A DNA stretch of 64,000 bases from Dysidea avara (lineage: Eukaryota; Porifera; Demospongiae; Dictyoceratida; Dysideidae). Positions 58,396-64,000 of the stretch are shown piece after piece. Every line of letters begins with the position of its first letter. Positions within the stretch are counted from its first letter, which is position 1. The stretch covers positions 2,997,445 to 3,061,444 of the forward strand of contig NC_089276.1 in assembly GCF_963678975.1 (NCBI RefSeq), in the 5' to 3' direction. A program made the position numbers and the translations under genes. The notes under the pieces were generated by a model. That model had not been told where the DNA came from and did not search any database. It worked only from the letters and a program-made list of their open reading frames with translations.

Positions 58396-58868
58396 TATAC
58401 TGCTGTAAACACATTGCTGTTATTCACACATCTTGCAAAACACTGCTTAGCATTGAGAACTATATCGTTGTAAACACATTGCTTTTATTCCACACATATA
58501 CATTTCAGAACCATATTGCTTTGAATGCACATTAAGTGAGGTGTTACAGTAATTGTAGCAATTGAACTATTATTCTAATCACCAACACTGTCATCTTTAA
58601 CTAAGCAATGTGTATGTGTCATCTCTTTAAAAAGATCACCTTTTCACAAAGTTCTACTTATATGTAGGAGTGATTATGTCAAAGAAATACACATCCCAAA
58701 AAATGGCTAATTACTTCATGATCAACCAGTTTAAAAGACTACCTTATAATAGTTTTATATAACACTGTTACATTATGAACTCTTATTATAAGGTTATGTC
58801 ACATGTTTTGGTCCACGCTCCATGTTGTACCACATGTTTGTACTATTACATAATTGCGGATAAGGCTT

Positions 58869-59701
58869 AGGCCACTCCAAATAAATTCTCTGTTTCCCAT
58901 CCTGGACTCAAGCATATTTGCATGCAGGCGGGCGGTAAGATTAGCAGCTTTTTAAGCCATTATTTGTCTAGCACAACCATAAAACTGGCTTAAGCTTATT
59001 CCTTCCTTTTTACGCAGCAAAAATAGCACAAACGTGAAGTTTGTGCTGACTTGATAGCACTGCTGACACAGTTTCAAGTGAGCCTGTCAGTATGCAACAA
59101 TAACCGGCCGGAGAATAATGAATAGGCACCAGCCTATTATGCTTTTAATTTTGCCTATTATGCTATGCTGCAGTGCTAAAATTTTTCACCTATTATGCTC
59201 ATAATTATGCTCAAATTTTTTTCCACAGTTCCCATGTTTTGTTACTTTCTAATGGACAATGATAAACTTTGACTTATTTATTTATTTATTTTTGACTTTA
59301 CAGCATACAGAATTACAATGCTACATGCTTATGAACAACTGGTGAAACGTAAAAAGTACTTGTTGTGCATTAAGAATTTGGCTACATTGTAGCTAAACCA
59401 TAATATCAGTCATGTCAGATACCTAACTACTTAACACCATATCAGTAGCATTGACTCTTGTATTATTGTAAGTCAACCTTTTTTCTGTGGCATGCATTTT
59501 TGCATGCAGTATGGCAATTATTCTGCCTATTGTGCTAGCATTATGCTTGATGCTTTCAGGCACCTATTATGCTCGAAATTATGCCAGCGTAATAGGCTGG
59601 TGCCTAATAATGAAAGAATGCGGAATAATGGAATATTTAGAGCTGACAGTAACTAGATGCAGGCGGTGGACGGGAAACAGAGAATTTATTTGAAGTGGCC
59701 T
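58869..59701. mobile_element. MITE, AGGCCACTCC family, interrupted copy
   Basis: Same ends as 27142-27535, in opposite internal orientation, and enlarged by the 59123-59606 insertion. Internal phrases shared with the other copy include CTGTCAGTATGCAA and GCAGGCGGTGGACGGG. Confidence 0.85.
59123..59606. mobile_element. hAT-type MITE inserted in the AGGCCACTCC MITE
   Basis: Ends TAGGCACCAGCCTATTATGC and AATAGGCTGGTGCCTA, with a perfect 8-bp duplication ATAATGAA (59115-59122 and 59607-59614). The 27142 copy shows the intact host sequence. The interior is rich in TATTATGC phrases. Confidence 0.85.
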
Positions 59702-59717
59702 TATTATGAGTCAGGAG

Positions 59718-60041
59718 CAGGGCCGCCCAGAGAAATTAAGGGGCCCAGGGCAAAGAGTTAAAGTGGGGCCCTTGACCCAAGTTGTAAGGTGAAGACCAAA
59801 AAAAAAAAGGTCACAACCTGCTGGCAACATAGATGACAATAACTACCCACCACCAACCATATCTCCTTATCTATAAGCTTGCTACACTGCTCCTCTGAAG
59901 AATACTGTGACTGCTCTATTAGAGTATATCGATCTTTTAAACAGGTATTCAGGGGGCCCTTCGTGGGGCCTCCTGGGGCCCCTTTCAGGTTGGGGCCCGG
60001 GGCAAAATACCCCAGTTGCCCCCCCCCTGTGGGCGGCCCTG
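59718..60041. mobile_element. hAT-type MITE, CAGGGCCGCCC ends
   Basis: Ends CAGGGCCGCCC and GGGCGGCCCTG with a perfect 8-bp duplication GTCAGGAG (59710-59717 and 60042-60049). Subterminal GGGGCCC runs pair. The TGACTGCTCTATTAGAGTAT motif lies inside at about 59908. Confidence 0.9.
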
Positions 60042-60049
60042 GTCAGGAG

Positions 60050-60474
60050 GTACGGGCCACTGGTAGTACTGAGGATTTCCAAATCTTTGTAACACGTATG
60101 AAACGGGCAAAGCAGAAAACGTGATCCAGTACATCACTTCCTGCATTTTACTCATGGGATGGACCAACAGTTGTGATTCAGCCAAGTCCAATGGTGGATC
60201 CGCGGGGGATGGAGGGGGTGGGGGGGGGGGGATCCCATCCCAACCCCCCAAAAATGCAAAATCGAGATCTTCTAATAGAGCAGTCAGTCAAATATTCTAA
60301 TAGAACAGTCACCACAAATTACACTATTGAGAATCCTCCATAGTTGCTGAATATGGAAGCATATGCACATTCGTGCATGGGCACACTTAACCTGCTAAGA
60401 ATATTTCACAAATGAAATGCACATGGTCTTGTGTATGCCAATCTTTATGCTCATAATATATATTATCTAATCCA
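60050..60474. other. Spacer with G-rich run and CTAATAGA motifs
   Basis: A 12-G run at about 60220 and GGATCCGCGGGGG resemble a decayed hAT-like end. Two copies of the TCTAATAGAxCAGTCA motif follow at 60265-60311. No gene. Confidence 0.4.
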
Positions 60475-60929
60475 AAACAGCCAAGCTGTAAAAAAACAGT
60501 GCGGCCCTGAGAAAGGCTATGGTGAAAAAAGATGTGAAATCCAAGGTGGCGGCCAAGAAATGGCTGTGATGGTAGGTTAATGGTAAAAATTTTAATAACA
60601 ACAATTCAGGTGAATTTGGTGCCGCTTGGTCTTGGCACAAAATTCACCTGAATTGTCGTTATTAAAATTTTTACCATTAACCTACCATCACAGCCATTTC
60701 TTGGCCGCCACCTTGGATTTCACATCTTTTTTCACCATAGCCTTTCTCAGGGCCGCACTGTTTTTTTACAGCTTGGCTGTTTTGGATTAGATTTCACTTC
60801 TTTTTGTATTTGTATACCCCAAAGCCGGCCATAAAGCCGGCCTATGGCCGGCTTTAGGGCTTTTTAACCTGTCATTTTTTCTTTACTACGTATACAGGAA
60901 GAAGAAAAGATGAAGCAGGGTGATTTCTT

Positions 60930-62140
60930 TGTAGCTAACCTCTCTGCAAGGTGATCCTACTGACTGATCTCTCTACCGGATGACTTGTTTGTAGCTGAAC
61001 TCTCTACAGGGTGATTTGTTTGTAGCTGAACTGTCTACAATATAACTTCTTCTAGCTGAACTCTCTACGGGTGGCTTGTTTCTAGCTGATCTCTCTACAG
61101 GGTGACTTGTTTCTAGCTGAACTCTCTACAGGGTGATTTGTTTGTAGCTGAACTCTCTACAAGGTAACTTCTTCTAGCTGATCTTTCTACAGGGTGATTT
61201 GTTTGTAGCTGAATTCTCTACAGGGTGATTTGTTTGCAGCTAAACTGCTACAATGTAACTTCTTCTAGCTGAACTCTCTACGGGTGGCTTGTTTCTAGCT
61301 GATCTCTCTACAGGGTGACTGTTTCTAGCTGAACTCTCTACAGGGTGATTTGTTTGTAGCTGAACTCTCTACAATGTAACTTCTTCTAGCTGATCTTTCT
61401 ACAAGGTGATTTGTTTGTAGCTGAATTCTCTACAGGGCAATTTGTTTGCAGCTGAACTCTCTACATGGTAGTTTCTTTGTAGCTGAACTCTCTACAATGT
61501 GACTTCTTCTAGCTGAACTCTCTACAGGGTGACTTGTTTCTAGCTGATCTCTCTACAGGGTGACTTGTTTCTAGCTGAACTCTCTACAGGGTGATTTGTT
61601 TGTAGCTGAACTCTCTACAAGGTAACTTCTTCTAGCTGATCTTTCTACAGGGTGATTTGTTTGTAGCTGAATTCTTTACAGGGCAATTTGTTTGCAGTTG
61701 AACTCTGTACATGGTAGTTCTTTGTAGCTGAACTCTCTACAATGTAACTTCTTCTAGCTGAACTCTCTACAGGGTGACTTGTTTCTAGCTGATCTCTCTA
61801 CAATGTAACTTCTTCTAGCTGAACTCTCTAGAGGGTGACTTGTTTGTAGCTGAACCCTCTACAGGGTGATTTGTTTGCAGCTGAACTCTCTACATGGTAG
61901 TTTCTTTGTAACCGAACTCTCTACAATGTAACTTCTTCTAGCTGAACTCTCTACAGGATGACTTGTTTTTAGCTGATCTCTCTACAGGGTGACTTGTTCC
62001 TAGCTGAACTCTCTACAGGTGATTTATTTGAGCTGAACTCTCTACATGATGGCTTCTTTGTAGCTGAACTCTCTATTAGGTACCTTCTTCTAGCTGATCT
62101 GACTACAGGGTGACTTGTTTGTAGCTGAATTTCCTACAGA
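60930..62140 (+). repeat. Minisatellite, about 31-bp half-units (copy 2)
   Basis: About 39 half-units of the kind described for copy 1. A higher-order pattern of several half-units recurs as blocks (for example CTACGGGTGGCTTGTTTCTA at 61065 and 61265), suggesting block-wise expansion. Confidence 0.85.
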
Positions 62141-62501
62141 ATAACTTGCAATGTAATATAACTGAGTAAATTAAACATGCAGCTGAATGCTTTATTAGGG
62201 TGACTGTTCTATTAGAGTATCTCGATCTCGCATTTGCTGCACATAGTTGCCTTTCGAATCATAACTCAGTGATTTGTAATCCGATTCTTCTGTACTACTG
62301 CAAGAACTTTCTATGATGATTATTCCAGCTACATACTGATTTTCAGCTCGTTGCTCTAAGCGGTTTGCCTGGTAGACACGAAAACTAATAGTTTTTTTAT
62401 TCATAAAAATCGATCGCGTAATTTTGACACAGGTTGGGTTTTGTGTCATATCTCCATGGTCTTTATCCCGATTCCTTTCAAACCACAAAAAGGCACTCCT
62501 A

Positions 62502-62659
62502 CGATGGTTGCTCCATCTACATATCAATTTTCAACTGATTCCTCCAAGGCGTTTACCCTGTAGGCGTGACAGACCTTCGACGATGGTTGCTCCATCTACA
62601 TATCAATTTTCAACTGATTCCTCCAAGGCGTTTACCCTGTAGGCGTGACAGACCTTCGA
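62502..62659 (+). repeat. Direct duplication, two 79-bp units
   Basis: The segment CGATGGTTGCTCCATCTACA to GTGACAGACCTTCGA occurs twice in tandem, nearly identical, inside the tail of composite copy 2. Copy 1 has a single version. Confidence 0.8.
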
Positions 62660-62738
62660 CCTTATTTTACGCAAATAATCGGTCATAACTCCGTGAATGT
62701 TCATCGGATTCCTACCAAAGTTGGTACGGAGATCCGCT

Positions 62739-62885
62739 GTCACAGTGATATATGTTTCCCCGGGTAACGTGTTTCCCGCACACATATCCCTAGGGATCCG
62801 TGTTTCCCCGCACACATATCACTAACTCGCTAGCGACCTACAAGTCACAGTGATATGTGTTTCCCCGGGTAATATGTTTCCCCTT
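62739..62885. repeat. Direct repeats with TTTCCCCGGGTAA
   Basis: TCACAGTGATATxTGTTTCC followed by CCGGGTAA occurs at about 62739 and 62847, with ACACATATC phrases between. It marks the point where composite copy 2 ends. Confidence 0.6.
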
Positions 62886-63224
62886 TATAAAGTCATGTGC
62901 AACGTACGTAGTGTTAGCATAGGCGCGCATGCACTTTTAATAATCATAGCTAGCCATACCTATACAACTAGATAGATATTATAAGTATACATGTTGATGG
63001 AGGAAATCAAGCCATTCACTGGTATTCAACTATAACTGCTAAACTGTGCTGTGATTTGGCTATGTAGCTATAGCATCAGTTTAATAAAACAGTAGCTACA
63101 AATACATGTATACAATAAAATACTATCTCTAGCTATATAGAGTAAATCATGTGGTTGCAGCTATGTATAACTAATCAATGTAGCTACAGCTTTGGCATGC
63201 AGTCAGTCATTATCTACCCCTTTG
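62886..63224. other. Spacer
   Basis: AT-rich; no gene or repeat recognised. Confidence 0.4.
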
Positions 63225-63734
63225 CCGGTTCTATCTGGGGTTCCCCAAGGGAGTATTTTGGGACCCCTATACACTTCATTATTTACATGAATGATTTACC
63301 ATCTTGCGTTACCATCAGTAAAACTTTACTATTCATTGACGACACCAAGATTTATAATACTGTTAGATATTTCACTGTTTCAAAATGATTTAGACTCAGC
63401 AACTTTGTGGAGTACGAGAAATAATATGTTCTTTAATCCATAAAAGAGTGTCCACCTATATTAATGCAAAAGTCATCACTATAATTACAAAATAGCTGAC
63501 ACACAGGTTTTAACAAATAGTTCACATAAAGATCTCGGTATTATAATGTCATCAGACCTATCTTGGGATCAACACTACAAAAACATAATCCCTAAGACCT
63601 ACAGAATGCTAGGACTGCTCCATCGCAGCTTTAGCAAGCATCAAACAGTGACAGCCAAGAGAACTTTGTATATTTCCTTAGTGAGATCGCAAGTTATATG
63701 CTGTTCAGTGATTTGGAAACCTAACCATATCAAG
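63225..63734 (+). pseudogene. Non-LTR retrotransposon reverse transcriptase remnant
   Basis: VLSGVPQGSILGPLY is followed, after a frameshift, by IIYMNDLPSCVTISKTLLFI and DDTKI (catalytic DD), then more shifts, then SSDLSWDQHYKNI and RTLYISLVRSQVICCSVIWK. These are CR1/Jockey-type polymerase motifs in the right order, in at least three frames. It is cut off at 63735 by a hAT-like end. More decayed than the copy at 31216. Confidence 0.8.
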
Positions 63735-64000
63735 CAGGGGCGGATCCGGGGGGGGGGGGCTTTGGGGGCTGAAGCTCCCCTTCATATTTAGGCTTTACTT
63801 GATCAATATGCTGAAAATCATAATGAAATTTTGTCTTAGCATAATTATATGATCACTATAATAATACAAATACTCATAAAACCACCTTATAAACATCTTT
63901 CCAAGGTATTATCAGTGGATTTATGCTAAAGTTTATGCGACAAGAACCTGGATCAGCATTGGAGGTGTACAAGATCGAGATACTCTAATAGAGCAATCAG
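63735..64000 (+). mobile_element. hAT-like element, left end (continues past window)
   Basis: It starts CAGGGGCGGATCCGGGGG inside the reverse-transcriptase relic. The last 25 bp are GATCGAGATACTCTAATAGA and GCAATCAG, the motif also found in similar elements. The right end is not in the window. Confidence 0.6.

Larger units (their letters stand above)
60475..62745 (+). mobile_element. Composite repeat, copy 2
   Basis: Palindrome 60475-60792, linker with GGAAGAAGAAAAGATGAAGC, minisatellite about 60930-62140, and tail from 62195 starting with the GTGACTGTTCTATTAGAGTA motif. The tail matches copy 1 through AATCCGATTCTTCTGTACTA-like, ACTGATTTTCAGC and CAAAGTTGGTACGGAGAT phrases. It stops near 62740, where a different sequence begins. 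Confidence 0.65.

Overview
The window looks like a piece of an invertebrate animal nuclear genome; a sponge is my best guess, but nothing here is diagnostic. The evidence is AT-rich sequence, short GT-AG introns, no operons or ribosome binding sites, and very dense eukaryotic DNA transposons (hAT-like, Academ-like, pogo-like, Mutator-like foldback), non-LTR retrotransposon fragments, a tRNA-derived SINE and many MITEs.

The main host content is a tandem pair of paralogous, unnamed plus-strand genes. Gene B (42985-55729, 18 or 19 exons, about 579 residues) reads as four consecutive beta-trefoil-like domains. Each domain is three repeats of about 40-50 residues, with separate exons for repeats and linkers and with repeated splice phases. 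Gene A (32846-40933, 10 exons, about 321 residues) has only the first two domains. A possible single exon of a third copy lies at 26370-26476, followed by sequence that also follows gene A. Because A and B align through introns, several transposons in one copy can be checked against an empty site in the other.

The most complete mobile element is a 7.9-kb transposon (4358-12269) with short inverted termini and an 8-bp target duplication. Its minus strand holds one long broken frame: BED-like zinc domain, DDE-type transposase core, Ulp1/SUMO-type cysteine protease, PHD finger. Others are a 3.6-kb Academ-like element with 340-bp inverted repeats and an XPG-like nuclease remnant (34029-37619, in gene A intron 2), a foldback element with identical 87-bp ends around a reverse-transcriptase fragment (30871-32431), a 2.7-kb hAT-like element in gene B (45221-47920), a truncated pogo-like transposase (24504-25545), and a composite palindrome-plus-minisatellite repeat near both window ends (57-1990 and 60475-62745).

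Layout: 0-4 kb repeats and MITEs; 4.4-12.3 kb the large transposon; 12.3-24.4 kb intergenic with a 17-bp minisatellite, a 0.5-kb-unit tandem array carrying antisense reading frames, and dispersed repeats; 24.5-32.4 kb pogo relic, trefoil remnant, MITEs, foldback element; 32.8-55.7 kb the trefoil genes with inserted elements; 55.7-64 kb repeats, a possible minus-strand exon, nested MITEs, the second composite repeat and a second reverse-transcriptase relic. All exon models are read by eye from splice sites and paralogue conservation.
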